Virus record (IMG/VR): IMGVR_UViG_3300003690_000059
Coordinates: 1-52,664 of that record
Source of the DNA: a virus
Reading direction: 5' to 3' (one strand)
DNA length: 52,664 nucleotides
A program made the position numbers and the translations under genes. The notes beneath the pieces were generated by a model, which ran no database searches, was not told where the DNA came from, and saw nothing but the letters and a program-made list of their open reading frames with translations. Within the stretch, counting starts at the first letter, position 1; each line of letters starts with the position of its first letter. Shown here in pieces: positions 14,622 through 20,854 of the stretch.

Positions 14622-15029
14622 CTACGCGGTAGATCTACAGTCCTTCTCTATCGTGCTTATCAACTTCGCCCAATCATATGGGTAAGGGATCTTAACCATC
14701 GGTGGGATCTGAGAGACTTTGTTATCAGCAAGGTCTTTTGCTTGATTTCCAGAAAACAAAAAGAGGGGTTCTTTACTCACCTCCCTTGCTAAGATGTATG
14801 AACGACCCGAATACCGTGCTCTTGTAAGATGCCAAGATATCTGATGAGGCGACAGAGTGATTCGATTACTTTTCGTTACTTTGAGTTCTATCCAAAATTC
14901 CCCGAAATCACCACACCCATTGACATCTGGGACTCCAGGCGACGTCCATGACTCAATCCTGACCCAATGAATCCCCGTAACTCCGTCGCGTAACGCCTTC
15001 CACAATCTAGATTCAGGCTTCGGTGACAT
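14622..15029 (-). CDS. PD-(D/E)XK nuclease (VRR-NUC/resolvase-like)
   Basis: 135 residues from the ATG at 15027-15029, which has GGTGAG 8 nt upstream; another ATG 15 nt earlier lacks a binding site. Core: ESWTSPGVPDVNG gives the catalytic Asp (D35), FWIELKV gives E48 and K50, and SPHQ gives Q63, the classic PD-(D/E)XK order with a small basic context. This family includes Holliday-junction resolvases and VRR-NUC nucleases. Co-transcription with TerS suggests trimming branched DNA before packaging, or a cos/pac cleavage role. Overlaps the TerS stop by 17 nt. Confidence 0.8.
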   Translation of the reverse strand: MSPKPESRLWKALRDGVTGIHWVRIESWTSPGVPDVNGCGDFGEFWIELKVTKSNRITLSPHQISWHLTRARYSGRSYILAREVSKEPLFLFSGNQAKDLADNKVSQIPPMVKIPYPYDWAKLISTIEKDCRSTA

Positions 15030-15522
15030 TCTTATACTCACCATTTATAACTGTGGAAAGTACACCTTTGGATTCTTTATTTAATTGTTCAAGACGACGA
15101 ATCAGATCTTCTTTGGACATCGCATTAATATGAGCATAAAGAACTTCTTTACGATCAACATACAGCCCCCCAACTTTACCACGATTAGTTTCAGCAGATA
15201 TCGCCGCGCTGAACTGATTGTTGGCAGCGGCCCTATCACGTAGATCACCTAGGTCTCTGACATGACCTTCATATGTGACTTCGTATTTCCGAGCCATCTC
15301 TTGATAAAGTTCATTGACATAGGTGGCGACATGGGGGAATTTACCAACGTCAAGAAGTTCACACGCCCGAACTTTGGCTGAGCTGTCGGCATAGCCCGCC
15401 CGTCTAGCAGCTTCAGCATTGGAGCATCTACCAAGAACTATTTCTTCGGCGAATTTCTTTTGGCGAGCAGTCAGAGATTTAGATAGCACCGGATTGGTAG
15501 TTTCATTCTTCCTTCGCGGCAT
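15013..15522 (-). CDS. terS: Terminase small subunit
   Basis: 169 residues. LTARQKKFAEEIVLGRCSNA (17-36) followed by EAARRAGYADSSAKVRACEL is the DNA-binding helix-turn-helix of the Terminase_2 family; the middle is a helical oligomerisation region and the C-terminus (EDLIRRLEQLNKESKG) a short coiled region that may contact TerL. It recognises the packaging start on the concatemer. GGAGGAGG lies 6 nt before the ATG. The upstream gap carries CCAATA boxes, and the repeats between this gene and terL are candidate binding sites. Confidence 0.85.
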   Translation of the reverse strand: MPRRKNETTNPVLSKSLTARQKKFAEEIVLGRCSNAEAARRAGYADSSAKVRACELLDVGKFPHVATYVNELYQEMARKYEVTYEGHVRDLGDLRDRAAANNQFSAAISAETNRGKVGGLYVDRKEVLYAHINAMSKEDLIRRLEQLNKESKGVLSTVINGEYKNVTEA

Positions 15523-15615
15523 TTCGATCCTCCTCCCTTATAATATACCTCGAGATTCAATACAGTTATAGAAATTTGATTTTCCCGGTGGGGTGAACAC
15601 ATATTGATACTGATG

Positions 15616-15706
15616 TTCCAATACCATGCCAATATGAACCACCAATATAGAACAACCAGTTATAATTCAAGAACTTAGCTCTTTAGTTATTGGCATATTG
15701 GTAATA
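15616..15706. promoter_or_regulatory. Cluster of CCAATA boxes upstream of terS
   Basis: Direct boxes CCAATA at 15618, 15629 and 15642 are spaced 11 and 13 bp, about one helical turn; a further pair lies in the opposite direction within TTATTGGCATATTGGTAATA (15687-15706). The same box appears in the divergent gap at 36.9 kb. The 262-nt gap has no gene. Likely operators for a phage regulator; the -10 TATAAT-like string at 15538-15545 may be the terS promoter. Confidence 0.5.
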
Positions 15707-15784
15707 ACTCCTAAAAAGTTTTTTTTAACTTACCCTTTCTCGAGTCGTATATATAGCACCCTCAATAATACTATTTGAGTCAAG

Positions 15785-16045
15785 TTAGGTGTGAGAGTAG
15801 CCATCTTTTTCGATTCCTAGCCACATTCCCTGCCATTTTACCATCACACAGTCGTCAAAGGACAATTTAAAAACATTATCCACAAAGTCAGGAAAGCTCA
15901 TACCCTGAGAATGTTGCTCCCATTTTTGAAGTAGAGTATTTTCCTGAGCTATGGTCGTACCTAACTGTTTAAATTTATCATGCGAAAGATGTATTTGAAA
16001 AACGCGGCGCGGGGTTGGTTCTACACAAACTTCATCATCACCCAT
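15785..16045 (-). CDS. Small accessory protein, function unknown
   Basis: 86 residues, AAAAGGAGG 5 nt before the ATG. Mixed alpha/beta: RRVFQIHLSHDKFKQLGTTI, MSFPDFVDNVFKLSFDDCVM and VKWQGMWLGIEKDGY. It has no paralogue that I can see in the window. It stands between a hairpin-containing gap and the terS regulatory gap. No domain recognised. Confidence 0.5.
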   Translation of the reverse strand: MGDDEVCVEPTPRRVFQIHLSHDKFKQLGTTIAQENTLLQKWEQHSQGMSFPDFVDNVFKLSFDDCVMVKWQGMWLGIEKDGYSHT

Positions 16046-16071
16046 GGCATCCTCCTTTTAGTGTGAGGGAT

Positions 16072-16113
16072 GGGCGGTAGATAGAAGGTAACCTCCGTTG
16101 GTATCTACCGCCC
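16072..16113. other. 12-bp inverted repeat with large loop
   Basis: GGGCGGTAGATA pairs perfectly with TATCTACCGCCC around an 18-nt loop. Downstream on the plus strand comes TTTGTTTT, so it would work as a terminator for plus-strand transcription although every nearby gene is on the minus strand. On the minus strand it lies in the leader of the 86-residue gene. Confidence 0.55.
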
Positions 16114-16167
16114 TTTGTTTTCGGGATGCCCTGAACCACCCTATAACCATCCAACGGAGTAACCGTA

Positions 16168-16596
16168 TTACTTACTCTTTTGTTCTTTGACGACAGAATT
16201 CTTTAAAGGACCACGACAGAACTCTTTAAAGGACCATGTTTGAATAGGAGCCACTTTATTTTCTATTTCTTCAGGCGTAGGATGTATGATTTCGAGTTTT
16301 ACTTGTTGATCACCAAGGGAAATAGTAATCAATTTCTCAATGTCGGAGTGAAGAACTGTACCAATACCAAAGCCATCCTCACTGGGGAGACGGTTACATT
16401 GAGGCCAGAAGCTTCGCCCACCAAGAGAATCAAGAATAATACGCGCTAAGTATTCAGAGTCTCTCCATCGCTCCTTCCCTTGTACTAAGCCAAAAGCTAC
16501 ATCATTTTCAAGAGTTCCCGCCCCCCAGTGAGTATAAAGGTATATATCAGGAGCGCCCTTTTGTTCAGTTACTACGACTTGTGCTCGACGACCCAT
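16168..16596 (-). CDS. Accessory protein with duplicated 3' end
   Basis: 142 residues. N-terminus RRAQVVVTEQKGAPDIYLYT followed by HWGAGTLENDVAFGL and ARIILDSLGGRSFWP gives a mixed fold I do not recognise. AAGGAGG lies 8 nt before the ATG, and the start overlaps the stop of the upstream gene as TAATG. A 23-bp tandem duplication (16190-16212 and 16213-16235, one mismatch) near the 3' end is out of frame with itself, so it replaced the original C-terminus. Confidence 0.55.
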   Translation of the reverse strand: MGRRAQVVVTEQKGAPDIYLYTHWGAGTLENDVAFGLVQGKERWRDSEYLARIILDSLGGRSFWPQCNRLPSEDGFGIGTVLHSDIEKLITISLGDQQVKLEIIHPTPEEIENKVAPIQTWSFKEFCRGPLKNSVVKEQKSK

Positions 16597-17057
16597 TATT
16601 TTCCCTCCTTGATTGGCCGTATAATAATAGGACTAAGAGCTTCCCACTCTACCGTATACCAACCATCACCGAGACGGGAATTCCTATACGCACTAACACT
16701 TTCGTAAGGTTCAAAATAATCGAGATAGAACCACCTGGCCCAATCATCCGGATATTCTTCCGTGTTACCAATATTACTAGGCCAGAATTCCGTATTCTGT
16801 TCTTCTACTGGACAGTAAATCTTTAATTCGTCGGGGATAGGTGGAGGTGAATCAGTTTCTGAATCAAAGTATTCAAGACCTTTACCCCCCAATCCTAAAG
16901 AAAAAAGATCCATGACAATTCGATCTTTTATAGTCGATTGGCGGATCAACCCGGCACCGGCTATTGCCTGGGCGTCGCGGATTAGGCCGCCGGTGCCGAT
17001 TTCATCTTTAAGAAAGAACGGGTAGGTAGTGAGGTCAACCTTTTTCCAGTCAGCCAT
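16596..17057 (-). CDS. Accessory family B protein, copy 1
   Basis: 153 residues, clear paralogue of the 148-residue protein at 19117-19563: shared LEYFDSETD, IPDELKIYCP, QNTEFWPSN, RLGDGWY and a IIIRPIKE C-terminus. Rich in Trp, Tyr, Asp and Glu with net acidic charge, typical of small phage inhibitors or mimics but without a known motif. It has leader copy 3 upstream and a GAAAGG 7-8 nt before the ATG. The last codons plus the next gene's ribosome binding site are conserved between the two copies, so the duplicated unit extends past the gene. Confidence 0.6.
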   Translation of the reverse strand: MADWKKVDLTTYPFFLKDEIGTGGLIRDAQAIAGAGLIRQSTIKDRIVMDLFSLGLGGKGLEYFDSETDSPPPIPDELKIYCPVEEQNTEFWPSNIGNTEEYPDDWARWFYLDYFEPYESVSAYRNSRLGDGWYTVEWEALSPIIIRPIKEGK

Positions 17058-17101
17058 TTTTAAACCTTTCTATGGTTAGTTAGCCTTACCCCTAATAGTA
17101 A
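17058..17101 (-). repeat. Accessory-gene leader, copy 3
   Basis: Begins TTTTAAACCTTTCTATGGTT, then TTAGCCTTACCCC; the core is altered to CCCCTAATAGTAA (17089-17101). Confidence 0.5.
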
Positions 17102-17139
17102 GCGCCCACTTTTTTAAAAACCCGCCCCGTTTACTCTAA

Positions 17140-17373
17140 TTACTCGTCATTGATACAAGCCACGTACCAATCGCCCGTATCGCCCATGCCCGCATAAATA
17201 GCATCGGGTGAGTTTTGATCAGCAACACTATCTGCCAGCCAGTCTGATATTTCTGATGGGCTGAGGCCCAGATCTTTGACCCACGCCGCATCTGGTATGG
17301 GTGAGTAGCCCCCATCCTCGGGACTGAGAATCACATTAATAATATGCCCCTTTAATTTACTTAGATTTCGCAT
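17140..17373 (-). CDS. Small accessory protein, function unknown
   Basis: 77 residues: a basic N-terminus (MRNLSKLKGHIINVILS), a helix (SPSEISDWLADSVADQ) and an acidic Gly-rich tail (GMGDTGDWYVACINDE). AGGAGG lies about 8 nt before the ATG behind leader copy 4. No paralogue in the window was found and no family is recognised. Confidence 0.5.
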   Translation of the reverse strand: MRNLSKLKGHIINVILSPEDGGYSPIPDAAWVKDLGLSPSEISDWLADSVADQNSPDAIYAGMGDTGDWYVACINDE

Positions 17374-17417
17374 TTCTATAACCTCCTATTAAGTACCATT
17401 TAACCCTTAAAGTATAA
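17374..17417 (-). repeat. Accessory-gene leader, copy 4
   Basis: Contains the variant core CCCTTAAAGTATAA (17404-17417) followed by CGGCCCACTTAAAG, close to the other copies but shortened. Confidence 0.5.
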
Positions 17418-17438
17418 CGGCCCACTTAAAGAGGACCC

Positions 17439-17750
17439 TTACTCTTTTATCGCTTCGAGACACATTATTTCCGAGGCAATAAAGAGTACGGCTTCTGATC
17501 CAAACCCCTTTTTTAAAGCGAGGCGCACTAATTCACATTGAAGAAATTTATTCCATTCTTCGCTAGAATCATATTCTGAATAAATATCATCTTCTGTATT
17601 GTATTGACCAAGAACTATCCACCCCGCTTGAGTTTCGGCGTGGTAGGTATCTTTGACCCCAGGATTGGTAACAGCTAGTAAAAACCATCCTATAACCCCG
17701 CCCCCAAAATTAGAGGGGGGCGCCCACATAATTTTTGATGGATCAGTCAT
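17439..17750 (-). CDS. Accessory family A protein, copy 1
   Basis: 103 residues. Family A signature: GWFLLAV, then GWIVLGQYNTEDDIYS, EEWNKFLQCELVRLALKKGF and a hydrophobic strand (AVLFIASE). Two further copies stand at 18133-18513 and 18807-19124. Aromatic and acidic residues dominate and there is no membrane or enzyme motif. AGAAAGG lies 7 nt before the ATG behind leader copy 5. Possibly a host-takeover protein; unproven. Confidence 0.6.
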   Translation of the reverse strand: MTDPSKIMWAPPSNFGGGVIGWFLLAVTNPGVKDTYHAETQAGWIVLGQYNTEDDIYSEYDSSEEWNKFLQCELVRLALKKGFGSEAVLFIASEIMCLEAIKE

Positions 17751-17830
17751 TTTTAAACCTTTCTATGGTTAGTTAGCCTTACCCCTAAAGTATAAGCGCC
17801 CACTTTTTTAAAGACCCTTACTCTTTTATC
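17751..17830 (-). repeat. Accessory-gene leader, copy 5 (long form)
   Basis: Full form: TTTTAAACCTTTCTATGGTT, TTAGCCTTACCCC, core at 17782-17795 and then AGCGCCCACTTTTTTAAAGA and CCCTTACTCTTTTAT. The last 35 nt match copy 8 with a single change. Confidence 0.65.
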
Positions 17831-18140
17831 AGCTACCGTGATATCCTTTCAGCATAAGGGGCCAAGAACGAGTTTCGGGAGAATCACCACCCAAGCCCGT
17901 GAGTTCCATTACCCGATTTTCGTTAGTGATTCCATTTTCTTCATCAACCCAAGCAAGGGTGAGGTAAGTTTTTTGAGGATCATAAGTAGGTTTATAAAAC
18001 CAGCCCTCTTTCCCTTCGCCATTTATAAAGTCAGGATAGGGTAGTCCTTGAGTGATATAACCTTCCCATCGGTTTTTCTCACCATTTCCACTATCTATTA
18101 CGGGAGTGGTGAATTCTTCTATGAGTGTATATTCAGCCAT
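17829..18140 (-). CDS. Accessory protein, paralogue of 14052-14282
   Basis: 103 residues. TYLTLAWVDEENGITNENRV and the preceding YITQGLPYPDF align with the 76-residue protein at 14052-14282; this copy has an extra acidic N-terminus and a C-terminal extension (TRSWPLMLKGYHGS). GGAGGG lies 8 nt before the ATG, inside the 3' end of the upstream family A gene, with 8 nt of overlap. Function unknown. Confidence 0.6.
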   Translation of the reverse strand: MAEYTLIEEFTTPVIDSGNGEKNRWEGYITQGLPYPDFINGEGKEGWFYKPTYDPQKTYLTLAWVDEENGITNENRVMELTGLGGDSPETRSWPLMLKGYHGS

Positions 18141-18513
18141 TTTTAACCCTCCATTCCCCAGCTTTTAAGGGGCCATCATCTTTTTCAGCTTTATATCCCA
18201 TGACTTTATATCCCATGATTTGGCTCCCATAAAACCCTTCTTGACAGCAAATAAGAAGCCCAGTATTTTTAGGAGTGAGACCTTTTTCTTCGGCGAGGCG
18301 CACTACTTCGTCTTGAAGAAAAGCGGCCCATTCATCCCACGGTTCGCCATAATTATAGTCTAAGCGATAAATATCTTCTTCTGTATTGTATGTTCCTAGG
18401 ACTTCCCATTCATCACTGATTGAAAGAAGTACCCAATGAGTTACCGCCCCAGAATTCTCAGTGGCATAAACCCCGTTTTTGACTTCCCAGTTACGCCAGC
18501 TAGTATCAGCCAT
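18133..18513 (-). CDS. Accessory family A protein, copy 2
   Basis: 126 residues. THWVLLSISDEWEVLGTYNT, EEDIYRLDYN and EWAAFLQDEVVRLAEEKGLT match the family A pattern. A direct in-gene repeat (YKVMGYK) and a C-terminal GEWRVKNG echo its own N-terminus (NWEVKNGVYAT) and that of copy 3 (KWKVKNGTYVT). AGAGGGG lies about 8 nt before the ATG. Confidence 0.6.
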   Translation of the reverse strand: MADTSWRNWEVKNGVYATENSGAVTHWVLLSISDEWEVLGTYNTEEDIYRLDYNYGEPWDEWAAFLQDEVVRLAEEKGLTPKNTGLLICCQEGFYGSQIMGYKVMGYKAEKDDGPLKAGEWRVKNG

Positions 18514-18531
18514 TTTTAAACCCCTCTATGG

Positions 18532-18711
18532 TTAGTTAACCCTACCACTGGAAACTTTTCCAGTTGAACCACAGCGCTCGCACGGCCAGTTTTCGAATTC
18601 GAGCGTTACGCTCCATCCATCCTGGGAAACAGTCTCTTTCTCATTATGTACGATAGTACCGTCGCCCCCGCAGTTTGGACATTTAGCAGTGGGCAGTTTC
18701 CAGTCAGTCAT
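18532..18711 (-). CDS. 59-residue zinc-ribbon microprotein
   Basis: Two CXXC knuckles, CPNCGGDG (11-18) and CERCGSTG (44-51), 33 residues apart, resemble the Cys-rich half-modules of DnaJ-type zinc fingers; the middle (GWSVTLEFENW) is a beta hairpin. A gene this short is easily overlooked, but it starts behind leader copy 6 with AGAGGGG in the usual place. Likely a nucleic-acid- or protein-binding zinc protein. Confidence 0.65.
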   Translation of the reverse strand: MTDWKLPTAKCPNCGGDGTIVHNEKETVSQDGWSVTLEFENWPCERCGSTGKVSSGRVN

Positions 18712-18800
18712 TTTTAAACCCCTCTATGATTAGTTAGCCTTACCCCTAAAGTATAAAGGCCCACTTTTTGAAAGACCCTTTCTCTTTTTAAAAGACCCTT
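18712..18800 (-). repeat. Accessory-gene leader, copy 6
   Basis: TTTTAAACCCCTCTATGATT, TTAGCCTTACCCC and core at 18743-18756, followed by a duplicated AAAGACCCTT segment (18772-18800), so part of the distal leader is itself repeated. Confidence 0.6.
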
Positions 18801-18806
18801 ACTTTT

Positions 18807-19124
18807 TTATCCGTATAATATGTTACCCGTAAACGCCTCATCATCTTTTACAATACTTAGGATAGTATTTTTTGATGTTAACCCTTTTTCTTCGGCGAGC
18901 CTCACCGCTTCATCTTGCAGATAACAATTCCATTTATTTTCATCATCAAGCCAACAACACTCAGGATCTTCAGTAGAATAGGCATTTAACACTGTCCATG
19001 GTGGATTAGTTAAGGGAGAGTAGCTAATAATGTACCATCCGGATACATTATCATAACTGCTATGACTGTCTGTCACATAAGTGCCGTTTTTGACTTTCCA
19101 TTTTCGATTGCTAGAGTTAGCCAT
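18807..19124 (-). CDS. Accessory family A protein, copy 3
   Basis: 105 residues from the ATG at 19122-19124, chosen for its AAGGAGG 7 nt upstream. WKVKNGTYVT, SGWYIISYS, WTVLNAYSTED and CYLQDEAVRLAEEKGLTSKN place it in family A, closest to copy 2. Overlaps the stop of the family B gene by 8 nt. The same ribosome-binding segment precedes the unrelated gene at 16168-16596. Confidence 0.6.
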   Translation of the reverse strand: MANSSNRKWKVKNGTYVTDSHSSYDNVSGWYIISYSPLTNPPWTVLNAYSTEDPECCWLDDENKWNCYLQDEAVRLAEEKGLTSKNTILSIVKDDEAFTGNILYG

Positions 19125-19563
19125 TATTTTCCTCCTTGATTGGCCGTATAATAATGGGGAAAAGATTCTCAAACTTTACCAAATACCAACCATCACCGAG
19201 ACGAAGATTCCTATACCCACTAACAATTGTATGGTGGGAAGAGCTATGATTGAGGTGGAACCATTTGTCCCAATCATACGGGTGAACCCCTACCAAATCA
19301 TAAAAAAATGTTAACATATTAGTTGGCCAGAATTCAGTATTCTGATCATCTGTGGGACAGTACATCTTTAATTCGTCAGGGATACGCGGCACTCGATCAG
19401 TTTCAGAGTCAAAGTATTCAAGATTTTTACCCTCCAATTCTAAAGAAAAAATATCCATTAGAATTTGATTCTCTTTAACTGTCCGCCATGTATCTTGACC
19501 TTTAATAAAGAATGGTAGGGTAAGGTCAATCTTTTCCCATTCGCCCCATTTATATTCAGTCAT
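19117..19563 (-). CDS. Accessory family B protein, copy 2
   Basis: 148 residues, about half identical to copy 1 at 16596-17057 (NLEYFDSETD, IPDELKMYCP, QNTEFWPTN, YRNLRLGDGWYLV, IIIRPIKE). N-terminus MTEYKWGEWEKIDLTLPFFI. It begins 4 nt after the stop of 19567-19902, so the two are co-translated; that spacing lacks a repeated leader. Function unknown. Confidence 0.6.
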   Translation of the reverse strand: MTEYKWGEWEKIDLTLPFFIKGQDTWRTVKENQILMDIFSLELEGKNLEYFDSETDRVPRIPDELKMYCPTDDQNTEFWPTNMLTFFYDLVGVHPYDWDKWFHLNHSSSHHTIVSGYRNLRLGDGWYLVKFENLFPIIIRPIKEENNG

Positions 19564-19566
19564 TTT

Positions 19567-19902
19567 TTAGTCCCCCCTAATTAAAAGGTATAGCGGGGGG
19601 AGTTCCGTAACTCCCGGATAACATTCACGAACAATTAAAAGCATAGCGCCGTCTTTTTGTTCTTTACGAGCAACCCGGTGATATTCATCACGGCTAGTGT
19701 ATTCAAAGTATTCATCCCAAAGTTTATCGGGCGCATCATCTAATACCCGCAGGTATTCGTCGGGTTGATCATCGCTTACTTCAGGGTCGTAGATATAGAT
19801 TTCTTCTTTTCCAGAATTCCACAATTTTGTGAAGAAAGAATTTAGTACGGTTGATTGAGTCTCGTAATAATCAGCGTCTTTTACCCAGTTTACGTCAGTC
19901 AT
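19567..19902 (-). CDS. Acidic accessory protein, function unknown
   Basis: 111 residues, strongly acidic centre (EEIYIYDPEVSDDQPDEYLR, DDAPDKLWDEYFEY) followed by a basic-acidic helix and a hydrophobic strand (GAMLLIVREC). The order strand-acidic loop-Trp helix-hydrophobic strand recalls family A (WDEYFEY versus WNKFLQ) but identity is too low to join them. AAAGGGG lies 7 nt before the ATG behind leader copy 7. The charge pattern fits a DNA-mimic inhibitor, as a guess. Confidence 0.5.
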   Translation of the reverse strand: MTDVNWVKDADYYETQSTVLNSFFTKLWNSGKEEIYIYDPEVSDDQPDEYLRVLDDAPDKLWDEYFEYTSRDEYHRVARKEQKDGAMLLIVRECYPGVTELPPLYLLIRGD

Positions 19903-19947
19903 TTTTTAGCCCCTTTATGGTTAGTTACCGTTACCCCTAAAGTATAA
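19903..19947 (-). repeat. Accessory-gene leader, copy 7
   Basis: TTTTTAGCCCCTTTATGGTT, TTACCGTTACCCC and core at 19934-19947, followed by a shorter distal part. Confidence 0.6.
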
Positions 19948-19976
19948 AGGGGGAGCTAAAGAATACCCCCCCCTTT

Positions 19977-20261
19977 TTACTCTTCTGGATGAGGAACCAT
20001 GTGACAGCCCATGTCTTTAGCGGGGTTTGATTCATAAAGGCAGTTCTCCCAATGTTGAGCCAATGTGACCAGCTCCCCAGTTTCGCCATTAGTACGCGCA
20101 TATTGAGGGTCGCTACCGCAAGATTCACAAAATTCGAAGAAAAGCCCATCTTCTGCTGTCTTGAATTTAGAGGTTTCTTGAAGAAGCATCAGCCGCGTAC
20201 CACATGGATAATCCGCCGTAACCGTAGGATAGCGCGTTTTACAATAGGAACATTGAGCCAT
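19977..20261 (-). CDS. Small zinc-binding protein
   Basis: 94 residues. CSYC (4-7) and FCESCG (about 43-48) form a likely zinc site, with further Cys and His (WENCLYES; MGCHMVPHP) that could make a second one. It belongs to the group of Cys-rich microproteins in this region. Leader copy 8 precedes it. No family recognised. Confidence 0.55.
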   Translation of the reverse strand: MAQCSYCKTRYPTVTADYPCGTRLMLLQETSKFKTAEDGLFFEFCESCGSDPQYARTNGETGELVTLAQHWENCLYESNPAKDMGCHMVPHPEE

Positions 20262-20338
20262 TTTTTTACCCCAGGATTAAGTTACCGTTACCCCTAAAGT
20301 ATAAGCGCCCACTTTTTTAAAGACCCTTAGTCTTTTAT
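20262..20338 (-). repeat. Accessory-gene leader, copy 8 (long form)
   Basis: AAGTTACCGTTACCCC, core at 20291-20304, then AGCGCCCACTTTTTTAAAGA and CCCTTAGTCTTTTATCC, nearly the same as copy 5. Confidence 0.6.
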
Positions 20339-20577
20339 CCACTCTTTAAGATGTGAGTAACCGCATTGGGATTACCTTCTGGGATAATATATTTTCCATC
20401 AATATTTAGTAAGATTTCGCCCTCATCAGTGCAAACATCAAACTTGGATACTCCCATTAAAGAGCGACCACAGATTGTTCCATGTGTGGCCTTTTTTGAA
20501 TAATAATTATTTATCACACAGCGAGTAGGATTATCAGAGTCTAGTTTTTTATCGGCGAAATGCTTTTTATATTCCAT
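20335..20577 (-). CDS. Small accessory protein, function unknown
   Basis: 80 residues from the ATG at 20575-20577, which has GGAGGA 6 nt upstream; an earlier ATG overlaps the previous gene more and lacks a site. MEYKKHFADKKLDSDN, CVINNYYSKKATHGTICGRS and EGEILLNIDGKYIIPEG show an alpha/beta fold with three Cys but no paired knuckles. Overlaps the gene upstream by 11 nt. Confidence 0.5.
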   Translation of the reverse strand: MEYKKHFADKKLDSDNPTRCVINNYYSKKATHGTICGRSLMGVSKFDVCTDEGEILLNIDGKYIIPEGNPNAVTHILKSG

Positions 20578-20854
20578 GATGATCCTCCATTGCCCTTTCT
20601 TCAAGTACAGCCCAATCTTTATTGGTTAAGCGATCCTCAATCCAACGGGCAATTTCCCATCTTGGACCCTTATTTTTTCTTTCTTTTTTAATAAGGATCC
20701 ACATATCTTCAATATAGTCACTCGTAATACCAACGTCCGGTTCGGCCTTTAAGACTTCATAACAAATTGTGACGGGAAGGCCGTTAAGAACTGTCGTATC
20801 AAACCCCCTCGATAGATAATAGCAGCAGCTGAACCTGGTTTTTTTATACGGCAT
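20567..20854 (-). CDS. Small accessory protein, function unknown
   Basis: 95 residues from the ATG at 20852-20854; a TTG seven codons earlier is less likely. Features: KKTRFSCCYYLSRGFDT, VTICYEVLKAEPDVGIT, SDYIEDMWILIKKERKNKG and an acidic helical C-terminus. It overlaps the regulator gene upstream by 11 nt, so the two are probably translated together. No family recognised. Confidence 0.5.
   Translation of the reverse strand: MPYKKTRFSCCYYLSRGFDTTVLNGLPVTICYEVLKAEPDVGITSDYIEDMWILIKKERKNKGPRWEIARWIEDRLTNKDWAVLEERAMEDHHGI

Noticed and set aside
14622-15029. HNH homing endonuclease next to terS
   Set aside because: No HNH His/Asn pattern is present; the PD, E-x-K and Q residues fit PD-(D/E)XK better.
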